A stretch of DNA of 64,000 bases from an uncultured Oscillospiraceae bacterium (GTDB taxonomy: Bacteria; Bacillota; Clostridia; Oscillospirales; Acutalibacteraceae), in contig CASEMN010000012.1 of NCBI GenBank assembly GCA_949289045.1, positions 1-64,000 of the forward strand, written 5' to 3'. The position numbers and the translations under genes are program-made. This document shows positions 52,801 through 60,457 of this stretch, piece after piece. The notes beneath the pieces were generated by a model that saw only the letters and a list, made by a program, of their open reading frames with translations, had not been told where the DNA came from and did not search any database. How positions within the stretch are numbered: the first letter of the stretch is position 1; the number at the start of each line of letters is the position of its first letter.

Positions 52801-53418
52801 GGACTTGACCACGTTATCGCTCAGAACGAGGACGTTAACATCCTTGTATTCGATACAGAGGTTTACTCAAATACAGGCGGACAGGCATCTAAGTCAACAC
52901 CCACAGGTGCTGTTGCTCAGTTCGCAGCTTCCGGTAAGGTTGTTAAGAAGAAGGATCTTGCACAGATCGCTATGAGCTACGGTTACGTTTACGTTGCACA
53001 GGTTGCAATGGGCGCTGACTACAACCAGTGCCTCAAGGCATTCCGTGAGGCTGAGAGCTATCATGGTCCTTCAATCATCATCGCATATGCTCCCTGTATC
53101 AACCATGGTATCAAGGGCGGCATGGGCATCAGCATGACTGAGGAGAAGGCAGCAGTTGCAGCCGGTTACTGGCACAACTTCCGCTTCGATCCCAGAAAGA
53201 CTGCAGCAGGCGAGAATCCCTTCTCACTTGACAGCAAGGCTCCCTCAACAAGCTACCGTGACTTCATCCTCAATGAGGTTCGTTACAATTCACTTCTTCG
53301 TGCATTCCCCGACAGAGCTGAAACACTCTTCGATAAGGCTGAAGAAGCAGCTGTTGAGAAGTATGATCACCTTCTCAGACTTAAGGATCTTTATGCTCCT
53401 GCTAAGGATGCTGAATAA
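49843..53418 (+). CDS. nifJ: Pyruvate:ferredoxin (flavodoxin) oxidoreductase
   Basis: The enzyme oxidises pyruvate to acetyl-CoA and CO2 and reduces ferredoxin, the main pyruvate exit in anaerobic Firmicutes. The 1191-residue single-chain protein has all expected domains: N-terminal TPP-pyrimidine part (ITPSSNMAEATDKMAADG), the CoA/linker part, two 4Fe-4S motifs (CIQCNFCSYVCPHA at about 695 and CTGCGSCANVCPGM at about 749), then the C-terminal TPP domain with CAGCGETPYAKLV, GDGWAYDIGFGGLDHV (about 976) and SNTGGQASKSTPTG. I start at the ATG at 49843, after AAGGAGGAG; a longer frame lacks a site. Codon use is strongly biased to GCT, CTT and AAG, typical of a highly expressed gene. Confidence 0.96.
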   Translation: MARKTKTMDGNSAAAHVSYAFTEVAAIYPITPSSNMAEATDKMAADGVKNLFGQPVKVAEMQSEAGAAGAVHGSLAAGALTTTYTASQGLLLMIPNMYKIAGELLPSVINVSARCVSSHALNIFGDHSDIYACRQTGYAMLCSNSAQEVMDLGAVAHLATLKCRVPFLHFFDGFRTSHEIQKIQVWDYAELAEMMDWDAVNAFRRHALNPEHPVLRGSAQNPDIFFQAREACNPYYDKAVEATVAYMDEVNRRIGTDYKPFNYYGAPDAEKVIVAMGSVCETIEETVDYLNANGEKTGVVKVHLYRPFSVKHLLEVIPETVKVISVLDRTKEPGSLGEPLYLDVVAALRDTKFENVPVYGGRYGLGSKDTTPAHIISVFRNMDAAEPKKRFTIAIEDDVTHLSLPVTENPNTTPEGTHSCKFWGLGSDGTVGANKNSIKIIGDNTDMYAQGYFAYDSKKSGGVTISHLRFGKTPIKSTYLINKADFVACHNPSYVNKYHMVEDLKEGGTFLLNCSWDAAELDEKLPGSMKRYIAQNNIKFYTIDATHIAKEIGLGGRVNTILQAAFFGLSAIIPADKAVELMKDAATRSYSKKGEKVVAMNHQAIEAGVAGAKKVDVPAEWANAADTEEELVVNSNRPEMVKFVKDILDPTSRQLGDTLPVSTFSDAADGTFPQGSAAFEKRGIAVDVPTWVPENCIQCNFCSYVCPHAVIRPVALTEEEAKNAPEGMKMKPMTGVPGMMFAMTVSAMDCTGCGSCANVCPGMKGNKALVMKPLETQVGEQEKFNYGQTLDAKPEVTEKFTAATVKGSQFRTPLLEFSGACAGCGETPYAKLVTQLFGDRMYIANATGCSSIWGGSAPSTPYTVNKEGHGPAWSNSLFEDNAEFGYGMFLAQKQIRARLAEKAAVLAECTHEDVAAAAKKWLETMNDGDTNKTASEEFKAVLAATTFEKDCCKAAAEEILTDADYLAKKSQWIFGGDGWAYDIGFGGLDHVIAQNEDVNILVFDTEVYSNTGGQASKSTPTGAVAQFAASGKVVKKKDLAQIAMSYGYVYVAQVAMGADYNQCLKAFREAESYHGPSIIIAYAPCINHGIKGGMGISMTEEKAAVAAGYWHNFRFDPRKTAAGENPFSLDSKAPSTSYRDFILNEVRYNSLLRAFPDRAETLFDKAEEAAVEKYDHLLRLKDLYAPAKDAE

Positions 53419-53448
53419 GTCTCAGAGAAAAACTAAATAGTGTTTATA

Positions 53449-53484
53449 GGGACATCCGTTATTTTGGCGGATGTCCTTTTTTAT
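53449..53484 (+). terminator. Terminator of the oxidoreductase gene
   Basis: GGACATCCG (53450-53458) pairs with CGGATGTCC (53468-53476), followed by a run of seven T. Confidence 0.92.
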
Positions 53485-53657
53485 ATGTAAACAGGAGTAG
53501 ATTTTTCATTAGCAAGCGGGAAAATTAAGAAATTATAAAGTCGATATTCGCTTTCTTTTTAATGTTTTTTGTTTTCGTATAAGTTTTCCTTGTTTTTTGT
53601 GCGCTGTTTTTTCTAAAAACAATATGTGAAAATTGCGTTTTTTTAAAGAGGTGAAAA

Positions 53658-53720
53658 ATGGATATTATAGAAATTATAAAAAACAGTTATAACGCCAACT
53701 TAATTAATTGGATTAACTAA
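53658..53720 (+). CDS. Possible 20-residue small protein
   Basis: A 20-codon frame begins ATG GAT ATT ATA and ends ATT AAC TAA, after a good ribosome site AAAGAGGTG with a 4-nt gap. The peptide is rich in Asn and Ile. It stands alone in a 570-bp AT-rich gap, and a terminator lies 180 bp further. It could be a leader peptide, a small toxin-like peptide or a chance frame. No homology could be tested. Confidence 0.4.
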   Translation: MDIIEIIKNSYNANLINWIN

Positions 53721-53833
53721 GTTATCTTCCGAAAATTATTCTTAAAAAGAAAAAATAATCAGCGCAATTAGTCAATGTGAAAAAATAGTAGAATAAGCAA
53801 AAAATATATCCCAACTTAATTATATGAATTAAC
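53695..53833 (+). repeat. Pair of imperfect 23-bp direct repeats
   Basis: Two copies starting CCAACTTAATTA and ending ATTAAC (53695-53717 and 53811-53833) agree at 20 of 23 positions and are 116 bp apart. Each contains an inverted repeat around TTAATT. The first overlaps the end of the 20-codon frame. They could be regulator sites or a relic of a mobile element; nothing else is recognised in the gap. Confidence 0.55.
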
Positions 53834-53899
53834 AAATAGGTCGTTTTTGTTGGAATTTTTCATGTAAATCTGAATACCAATTAAACATATGCATTTCAA

Positions 53900-53931
53900 A
53901 ATGGCTGTTTTCTTAAAGCCATTGTTTTTTT
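53900..53931 (+). terminator. Terminator in the gap upstream of the LbH-glmM operon
   Basis: AATGGCT (53900-53906) and AGCCATT (53917-53923) form a 7-bp stem followed by GTTTTTTT. It sits before the promoter of the next gene, so it ends a transcript that starts further upstream, perhaps the one with the 20-codon frame. Confidence 0.7.
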
Positions 53932-53951
53932 GTCGTTTGTGAGAATATAAT
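53922..53951 (+). promoter_or_regulatory. Candidate promoter of the LbH-glmM operon
   Basis: TTGTTT (53922-53927), 18 nt and TATAAT (53946-53951) overlap the tail of the preceding terminator. The -10 is strong and the -35 is moderate. Confidence 0.5.
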
Positions 53952-53994
53952 ATTAAAGTCGCCTTTGCGGCAAAACTCAGGAAAGGAGGATTTT

Positions 53995-54663
53995 ATGAGA
54001 AGACAGATGGAGATAGGCAATTTGTTTGATCTTAATTGTACAATTGCCTCAAAGCTTTTTGATGGCTGTCAGTACCCGTGGGAAGTGCTTCCCAAAATCA
54101 AAAACTTTATATTGGAACTGGGGGCAACCCTTTCCGAAGAAGAGTTCGAGAAAAAGGGAGAGGATATTTGGATTGCCAAAACCGCTAAGGTTGCACCTAC
54201 TGCCAGCATAACGGGACCGTGCATTATTGATGATGGTGCTGAAATTCGTCACTGTGCTTTTATAAGAGGCAGTGCCATAATTGGAAAAAATTCTGTTGTG
54301 GGAAACTCAGCTGAAATTAAGAATGCAGTAATTTTTGACAATGTTCAGGTGCCCCATTATAACTACGTAGGCGATTCTGTTTTAGGTACTCATTCCCATT
54401 TCGGAGCAGGAGCCGTTACCTCGAATGTTAAAAGCGACCGTACCCTTGTTACAGTAAAGGGGGATGGTGAGCAGATTGAAACCGGACTTAAAAAGTTCGG
54501 GGCTATGGTAGGCGACTGGGCGGAGATAGGCTGCAATGCAGTGCTTTGTCCCGGAACGGTGATTGGAAGAAACACTACCGTTTATCCCCTTGTATGTGTA
54601 AGAGGACTTATTCCCTCATCACATATAGTGAAAAATATGGGAAATATAGTAATGAAAAAATAA
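53995..54663 (+). CDS. Left-handed beta-helix protein, GlmU C-domain-like
   Basis: The 222-residue protein is mostly a left-handed beta-helix (about 55-215) made of hexapeptide repeats, with a GlmU-like segment VQVPHYNYVGDSVLGTHSHFGAGAVTSNVKSD (about 117-147). It lacks the N-terminal nucleotidyltransferase domain of GlmU (LxxGxGTRM motif absent) and has a 55-residue helical start instead. It may be an acyltransferase or a sugar-nucleotide-related protein. AAAGGAGGATTTT precedes the ATG at 53995. It is followed by glmM after 18 nt, so a role in amino-sugar metabolism is likely. Confidence 0.8.
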   Translation: MRRQMEIGNLFDLNCTIASKLFDGCQYPWEVLPKIKNFILELGATLSEEEFEKKGEDIWIAKTAKVAPTASITGPCIIDDGAEIRHCAFIRGSAIIGKNSVVGNSAEIKNAVIFDNVQVPHYNYVGDSVLGTHSHFGAGAVTSNVKSDRTLVTVKGDGEQIETGLKKFGAMVGDWAEIGCNAVLCPGTVIGRNTTVYPLVCVRGLIPSSHIVKNMGNIVMKK

Positions 54664-54681
54664 TCGGACAGGGAGATTAGT

Positions 54682-56031
54682 ATGGCAAGATTATTCGGAA
54701 CAGACGGAGTCAGAGGTGTGGCAAACGAGAGCCTTACCTGTGAGCTGGCTGTAAAGATTGGTCAGGCTGCTGCGGCAGTACTGGGAGGCAATCAGAAAAA
54801 GAGACCCCTTGTTGCTGTAGGTATGGATACCAGAATATCTTCAGATATGCTTGCAAGCGCAATAAGTGCAGGACTTTGCTCCAGCGGAGCTGATGTTTTG
54901 TCGCTGGGTGTTATTCCTACACCGGCCGTTGCATATCTTGTAAGAAAGTATCATGCCGACGCAGGTGTTGTGATTTCAGCTTCTCATAATTCCGCTGAGT
55001 TTAACGGAATAAAGATCTTCAGCGCAAACGGATATAAGCTTCCCGATGAGCTTGAAGAGAAAATTGAGGATATGATTCTCGGAGATCAGAAAATCCATGG
55101 AGAAATTATCGGCGCAGATGTGGGCAGAATAATTCCCGCTGAAAACGCTCATAAGGACTATGTGGATTATCTTAGGCAGACCGTATCCCACACACTGGAC
55201 GGACTTAAAATAGCTATAGATTGCGCTAACGGCGCCGCAAGTACAACTGCTCCTATGCTCTTTGAGCAGCTGGGTGCAGAGTGTCATATACTTAATGCCG
55301 ACCCCAACGGTGTCAACATTAACGACAACTGCGGTTCAACTCACATGGAAAGCCTCAGAAAATATGTGCTTAATAATTCTATGGATGCGGGAATCGCTTT
55401 TGACGGTGACGCCGACCGCTGCCTTTGCATTGACGAAAACGGCAACGAGGTAGATGGAGACTTTATACTGGCAATCTGTGCTTCCGATATGAAGAAGCAT
55501 GGTAAGCTCAAGAAGGATACAGTTATAGGAACAGTTATGACAAATCTTGGTTTTATCAAGTTCTGTCAGGCAAATGGAATTAACTTTATCCCAACTAAAG
55601 TAGGCGACCGCTATGTTCTTGAAGAAATGCTTCTTGAGGACTATAAGCTTGGCGGAGAGCAGTCAGGACACGTTATTTTCAGCGACTGTGCTACAACAGG
55701 TGACGGCGAACTTACTGCGCTGAGAGTGCTTTCGGTTATGTACAGAGAATCTGAGAAACTTTCTGTTCTTGCTTCCGTAATGAAAAAGTATCCTCAGGTA
55801 ATGGTTAATGTAAAGGTAAGTCCCGAAGGGAAGATCAATTTCTATACGGATTCAAAAGTTAAAAAGGCAATTGAAAAGGCAAAAGCAAGCCTTGGCGATT
55901 CCGGCAGAGTAGTTGTACGTGTATCAGGCACAGAGCCTTTAATAAGGGTCATGGCTGAGGGTGAAAACACCGACGAGATTACAGAGATTGTAAACACTGC
56001 CGCTGCAGAAATTAAGGAAGCTTTAAGCTGA
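54682..56031 (+). CDS. glmM: Phosphoglucosamine mutase GlmM
   Basis: GlmM converts glucosamine-6-phosphate to glucosamine-1-phosphate on the way to UDP-GlcNAc and peptidoglycan. The 449-residue protein has the four-domain phosphohexomutase layout: LFGTDGVRGVANES at the start, catalytic phosphoserine in VISASHNSAEFNG (Ser101), metal loop FDGDADRCLCID (about 240), sugar loop GGEQSGHVIFSD (about 325) and C-terminal phosphate loop VRVSGTEPLIRVMAEG. GGGAG precedes the ATG. A glmS-type ribozyme lies directly after its stop codon. Confidence 0.96.
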   Translation: MARLFGTDGVRGVANESLTCELAVKIGQAAAAVLGGNQKKRPLVAVGMDTRISSDMLASAISAGLCSSGADVLSLGVIPTPAVAYLVRKYHADAGVVISASHNSAEFNGIKIFSANGYKLPDELEEKIEDMILGDQKIHGEIIGADVGRIIPAENAHKDYVDYLRQTVSHTLDGLKIAIDCANGAASTTAPMLFEQLGAECHILNADPNGVNINDNCGSTHMESLRKYVLNNSMDAGIAFDGDADRCLCIDENGNEVDGDFILAICASDMKKHGKLKKDTVIGTVMTNLGFIKFCQANGINFIPTKVGDRYVLEEMLLEDYKLGGEQSGHVIFSDCATTGDGELTALRVLSVMYRESEKLSVLASVMKKYPQVMVNVKVSPEGKINFYTDSKVKKAIEKAKASLGDSGRVVVRVSGTEPLIRVMAEGENTDEITEIVNTAAAEIKEALS

Positions 56032-56048
56032 TAAATTTTAGCAGTTAC

Positions 56049-56190
56049 AGCGCCCGGCCGTATAAAACGGTGACGAGGAAAGAGGAGTATCGGATTTTTC
56101 GGCGGATACCTCTTCGGCATGTCCCGTGTCGCAGTGCGGTCTACAAATATACGGGAAACCGTAAAACAAAGTGGCCCACCCAGGGAAAAG
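56049..56190 (+). ncRNA. glmS-class self-cleaving ribozyme, in the glmM 3' UTR
   Basis: The class is activated by glucosamine-6-phosphate and normally sits upstream of glmS. Here the conserved core is all visible in order: the cleavage site A-G before GCGCCCGG (G+1 at 56050), a small hairpin CCG-TATAAAA-CGG (56058-56070), TGACGAGG (56071-56078), a P3-like pair AAGAGG/CCTCTT (56080-56085 with 56109-56114) enclosing TATCGGATTTTTCGGCGGAT, TTCGGC, a P4 stem CCCGT/ACGGG (56123-56127 with 56151-56155), GGGAAACCG and ACAAAG (56166-56171). These match the B. subtilis element at every landmark. The cleavage site lies 18 nt after the glmM stop codon. An intrinsic terminator and a convergent gene follow, not glmS. 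Confidence 0.93.
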
Positions 56191-56203
56191 AAAAAAGCAA
56201 ATT

Positions 56204-56243
56204 AAAATCCGCTTTTTGCATTAAGACAAAAGGCGGATTTTTT
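56204..56243. terminator. Terminator after the glmS ribozyme
   Basis: AAAATCCGC (56204-56212) pairs with GCGGATTTT (56233-56241), extended by TTTT/AAAA inside, and a T run ends it. It closes the glmM-ribozyme transcript and probably also the convergent gene. Confidence 0.85.
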
Positions 56244-56247
56244 ATTA

Positions 56248-57075
56248 TTATAAAAGACATGGCGCCGCATCGTTCAAAGCAGCGTAAAGAGGGGAGAGTC
56301 GGTCGGAAATAAGGTCGTAAACCGTTGAGAAAGGCGGCTGCTTTTCGTCGGTACTGCAGTCAAGCTTTGGGGATATAATGGTAAATCCCATTGAAAAATT
56401 ATAACGCTCATATACTGAAAAAAATTGTCCCGAATGAAGTTCAGCAGCTTTCTGGCAAAGCTGTGCAGTGGCTTTATGCTGTAAAAGTTCCTCTTCCAAA
56501 TCGCACAGAGAAAAAATCAAACTTCCCGTAACTTTTACGGCGGCTCCGTTTTTTGTCTCCCATACCGACAGCTTTATTTTCCCGTTCTCCGTTAAAGAAG
56601 CTGCAGCTCCTATAAGACAAAGCACACACCACAATATTACGTCAACACTGCACATCAGTTTAAGCTGTGAGTCGTCAGGTATGTCGGCATTTACGCTTAT
56701 AGAGGGCGAAAGGAGAAAGGTGCATGCCGCTGCGGCGGGACGAAGTAGAGCGAAAATATCGGCCGGAGCTTTTCCACAATTTTCTCCGGTAAGAATTTTA
56801 AAGTTTTTAATTTCTTTGATAATACTTCTGCATCCTGTTATGACTGCTTTTTTATAATAGATTTCACTGATATTTTCGCAATTCTTTTGGCCGTTTACCG
56901 CTTTTAAAAATAAATACTGAATTTTTTCTCGTATAAGCGATTCATTTTCGCTGTTTATGGGGATACTTTTAATATATATGAGCTCTTCGAGCAATGATAA
57001 ATCCAATTTTAAGCACTCCTGTTCTTGGGAAATATTATTCTCAAAGAGGGGCTGAAAAATTATATTTTGTTGCAA
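56248..57075 (-). CDS. Uncharacterised protein with a weak sensor-kinase-like C-terminus
   Basis: I do not recognise a named family. The 275-residue soluble protein has an N-terminal helical part with LDLSLLEELIYIKSIPI, and a C-terminal region (about 140-230: SVDVILWCVLCLIGAAASLTENGKIKLSVWETKNGAAVKVTG, in pieces) that follows the order of a histidine-kinase ATPase fold but without the N-box Asn and G-box motifs. Such a degenerate ATPase would not bind ATP. It converges on glmM and diverges from the GAPDH gene. Function unknown. Confidence 0.62.
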   Translation of the reverse strand: MQQNIIFQPLFENNISQEQECLKLDLSLLEELIYIKSIPINSENESLIREKIQYLFLKAVNGQKNCENISEIYYKKAVITGCRSIIKEIKNFKILTGENCGKAPADIFALLRPAAAACTFLLSPSISVNADIPDDSQLKLMCSVDVILWCVLCLIGAAASLTENGKIKLSVWETKNGAAVKVTGSLIFSLCDLEEELLQHKATAQLCQKAAELHSGQFFSVYERYNFSMGFTIISPKLDCSTDEKQPPFSTVYDLISDRLSPLYAALNDAAPCLL

Positions 57076-57076
57076 A

Positions 57077-58205
<1,129 letters not shown>

Positions 58206-58224
58206 TTTAATCTTTAACTTAACT

Positions 58225-58252
58225 GAGGCAGACTTTGAGTCTGCCTCTTTTT
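58225..58252 (+). terminator. Terminator of the GAPDH gene
   Basis: GAGGCAGAC (58225-58233) and GTCTGCCTC (58239-58247) with a 5-nt loop, followed by TTTTTC. Confidence 0.93.
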
Positions 58253-58351
58253 CTTTGCAAAATGTGTTTGTATATGGTTCGTACACTTGCTGCAGGAGAT
58301 TTGGCCTGCATTTGATTTTTGTGCATAAATCAAATTATTTTACAGCTCAGT

Positions 58352-58385
58352 AAAAAACCGGCGGAAACAATCCGCCGGTTTTTTA
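58352..58385 (-). terminator. Terminator of the DUF1540 gene
   Basis: A 14-bp stem with A/T tails (58352-58365 and 58371-58384), 10 bp downstream of the minus-strand stop codon. Confidence 0.9.
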
Positions 58386-58394
58386 TAAAGTGTT

Positions 58395-58577
58395 TTAGGC
58401 TTTCATCTTAAAGGACTGGCAGTCTGTGCACTGCTGCTGAGTGGGGTTTGCTTCATGAGTACCGACAGTAATCATGTCAAGAGCGCAATAGTTTTCACCC
58501 TGGCAGTGGTTAGCACAGTTTGTTACTGTACATGCGATGCAGTGGTTGGGTTTACAGTTTTTGTTAGTTGTCATCAT
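58395..58577 (-). CDS. DUF1540 Cys-rich small protein
   Basis: A 60-residue protein with eight Cys (C8, C13, C16, C21, C25, C31, C50, C53), e.g. CIACTVTNCANHCQG and CTDCQSF. This is the DUF1540 pattern common in Clostridia, presumably metal binding. AGGAGG precedes the ATG pair (58577 or 58574). Function unknown. The roughly 270 bp up to the divergent DUF4830 gene hold only weak promoter-like hexamers (e.g. CATAAT about 70 bp before the DUF4830 start). Confidence 0.85.
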   Translation of the reverse strand: MMTTNKNCKPNHCIACTVTNCANHCQGENYCALDMITVGTHEANPTQQQCTDCQSFKMKA

Positions 58578-58848
58578 AGCCTGTTACCTCCTGTTATAGA
58601 ACGGTTATTCCCTTTACGTAAGGGTTGTTTTTCAGACTCTTTTTCCGTTCGTAATTAGTATGCACAGTTTAAAGCCGGCTATTTTTGAGAAAAAATGGAA
58701 TTTTATTTTTAAATCTGATATGATAAACTATATTTACAAATGCGATTTAAATTTAACATTATAGGTTTTATGCGGACATAATCAGTATAAATTGACGTTC
58801 TTTAGCATATTTATTACCGAAGTATCAGCAGAAAGGACGGCATTTCTT

Positions 58849-59394
58849 ATGTTCGTTGTATCTTTTAAATCATCAAAAAAGAAACTGGCGGTGTTGGCGG
58901 CGGCAGGAATAGTGCTTGTAGGCGCTTTAATATGGGCGGGCGCTTCGGGAATTGCCGAACCTACGGCGAATGTGTCTGGGATAAATTACAGTGCGTCTAC
59001 AAATGAGGAACGGGTTAATTTTATTTCTCAGTTCGGCTGGGAAATAGATACCGATCCAATAGAGGTAGAAGAAGTTATTATTCCCACAGAATTTACGGAT
59101 GTTTATGAAAACTATAATAAAATACAAAAAGAACAAAAGCTTGACCTTGAAAAGTATAAGGGCATGAGAGTAAAACGCTGGACATATGCGGTGAAGAATT
59201 ATCCCGGATATGAAAACAAAGACGGAGTTGTAAGGGCAAATTTGCTTGTTTATGAAGGCAGAGTAATAGGCGGAGACGTATGTTCTGTGGAACTGGATGG
59301 ATTTATGCAGGGCTTTGAGAAGCAGACTCAGTCGGCTCCTTCTACCCAGGCTTCGTCTTCACAGCCAGCGGAAACTCAGCAGACAACCGGTTAA
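58849..59394 (+). CDS. DUF4830 membrane-anchored protein
   Basis: The 181-residue protein has a short basic start, one membrane helix (about 15-32, LAVLAAAGIVLVGALIW) and an outside domain with EERVNFISQFGWEIDTDP, EVIIPTEFTDVY and KNYPGYEN, which is the DUF4830 pattern of Firmicutes. The tail is Ser/Gln/Thr-rich. I use the ATG at 58849 because AAAGGA lies upstream; a longer frame adds 19 residues. It precedes the pseudouridine synthase gene by 13 nt. Function unknown. Confidence 0.82.
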   Translation: MFVVSFKSSKKKLAVLAAAGIVLVGALIWAGASGIAEPTANVSGINYSASTNEERVNFISQFGWEIDTDPIEVEEVIIPTEFTDVYENYNKIQKEQKLDLEKYKGMRVKRWTYAVKNYPGYENKDGVVRANLLVYEGRVIGGDVCSVELDGFMQGFEKQTQSAPSTQASSSQPAETQQTTG

Positions 59395-59407
59395 AGGAGT
59401 AGAGAAA

Positions 59408-60127
59408 GTGAAAAGCGAAAGACTTGATAAAATAGTAGCCAGTGTTCTTCAGTGCGGAAGAAAAGAGGCTGGGAAGCTTATAAGAAGCGGAGAAATCGCC
59501 GTTGACGGCATAGTTAAGAAAGATCCTTCATTGAAAATTTTTCCTGATAAGGAGAGGGTAACTCTTTCTGGGAAAGAGCTGTGCTTTAAGAAAAACATAT
59601 ACATAATGATGAATAAGCCGGCAGGGGTAGTTTCTTCAACAGATGACGGAGATGTGACAGTTATTGATATTTTGCCCGAGGAGCTTATGCGCCGTGGACT
59701 TTTTCCAGCCGGAAGACTGGATAAGGATACAACAGGCTTTGTGCTTATAACCGATGACGGAGATTTTGCCCATCGTATTCTTTCACCGAAAAGTCACGTG
59801 GATAAAGAATATGAGGTTACTTTAGCTGAACCCCTTGAAGACGGCGCCGAAGAAAAGTTCAAAGATGGTCTGACTTTAGGCGACGGCTATCAGTGTTTGC
59901 CTGCTCAGACACAGTGTATTGACGGCGGAGAAAGGCTTAAATTCAAAGTTGTTTTACATGAGGGAAAATATCATCAGATTAAAAGAATGTTTGCCTCCTG
60001 CGGAAACAGGGTGGTTTCTCTTCATCGTACAGCCATGGGCGGAGTTTGTCTTGACGCTGCTCTTGAAGAGGGGCAGTGCCGTGAATTGACAGCCGATGAA
60101 CTGGACAGAATAATGAACAGACGATAA
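59408..60127 (+). CDS. RsuA-family 16S rRNA pseudouridine synthase
   Basis: The 239-residue enzyme converts a uridine in 16S rRNA (U516 in E. coli RsuA) to pseudouridine. An N-terminal S4 domain (about 1-60, RLDKIVASVLQCGRKEAGKLI) precedes the catalytic domain with MMNKPAGVVSST and the active Asp in AGRLDKDTTGFVLIT (about 105), then EGKYHQIKRMFASCGN. The start is GTG (59408) with AAAGGAG upstream; the open frame starts 37 codons earlier inside the previous gene. RluB/E-type targets cannot be excluded. Confidence 0.92.
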   Translation: MKSERLDKIVASVLQCGRKEAGKLIRSGEIAVDGIVKKDPSLKIFPDKERVTLSGKELCFKKNIYIMMNKPAGVVSSTDDGDVTVIDILPEELMRRGLFPAGRLDKDTTGFVLITDDGDFAHRILSPKSHVDKEYEVTLAEPLEDGAEEKFKDGLTLGDGYQCLPAQTQCIDGGERLKFKVVLHEGKYHQIKRMFASCGNRVVSLHRTAMGGVCLDAALEEGQCRELTADELDRIMNRR

Positions 60128-60190
60128 AATTATTGCCTATTATGCATAAAATTTCTTAGGGCTGTCTTTTGACAAAATCACGAAAAATCC

Positions 60191-60286
60191 TGATATAATA
60201 GTGCACCAAAGGGGTAAAAGCCTTAAAAACATTGGCTTGTAGTAAAAATATACAAAAGCTAAACCGCCTATAAAGGCGGTTTTTTG
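60191..60286 (+). ncRNA. Candidate small RNA (promoter to terminator, no ORF)
   Basis: TTGACA (60169-60174) and an extended -10 TGATATAAT (60191-60199) are 19 nt apart. About 60 nt further, AAACCGCC (60261-60268) and GGCGGTTT (60275-60282) form a terminator with TTTTTTG. The transcript would be about 80 nt from about 60206 and has no convincing ORF. It might instead be an attenuated leader of the next gene. Confidence 0.45.
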
Positions 60287-60360
60287 TTGTTAGAAATTAA
60301 TAAAAAAAACACTCCATATGTTAAATTTAAAAAGATTTTCAACTTTTATCAAATTAAATA

Positions 60361-60389
60361 TTGCAAATTTCTGTAGGATTGTGTAAAAT
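60361..60389 (+). promoter_or_regulatory. Promoter of the pucR-ftsEX unit
   Basis: TTGCAA (60361-60366), 17 nt ending in TG, TAAAAT (60384-60389), about 70 nt before the regulator start. Confidence 0.65.
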
Positions 60390-60457
60390 ATATAGCGTAT
60401 CAGTGGGCATTATGTATAAAAAAACTCAGAATTTTGAAATTGGGGGTACATTAACTT

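Noticed and set aside
50141..53440. Several long overlapping reading frames on both strands within the oxidoreductase gene
   Set aside because: They are shadows of a strongly codon-biased gene; they lack ribosome sites and family motifs.
53695..53833. Insertion sequence or MITE bounded by the 23-bp repeats
   Set aside because: The copies are direct, not inverted; there is no transposase and no target duplication that I can see.
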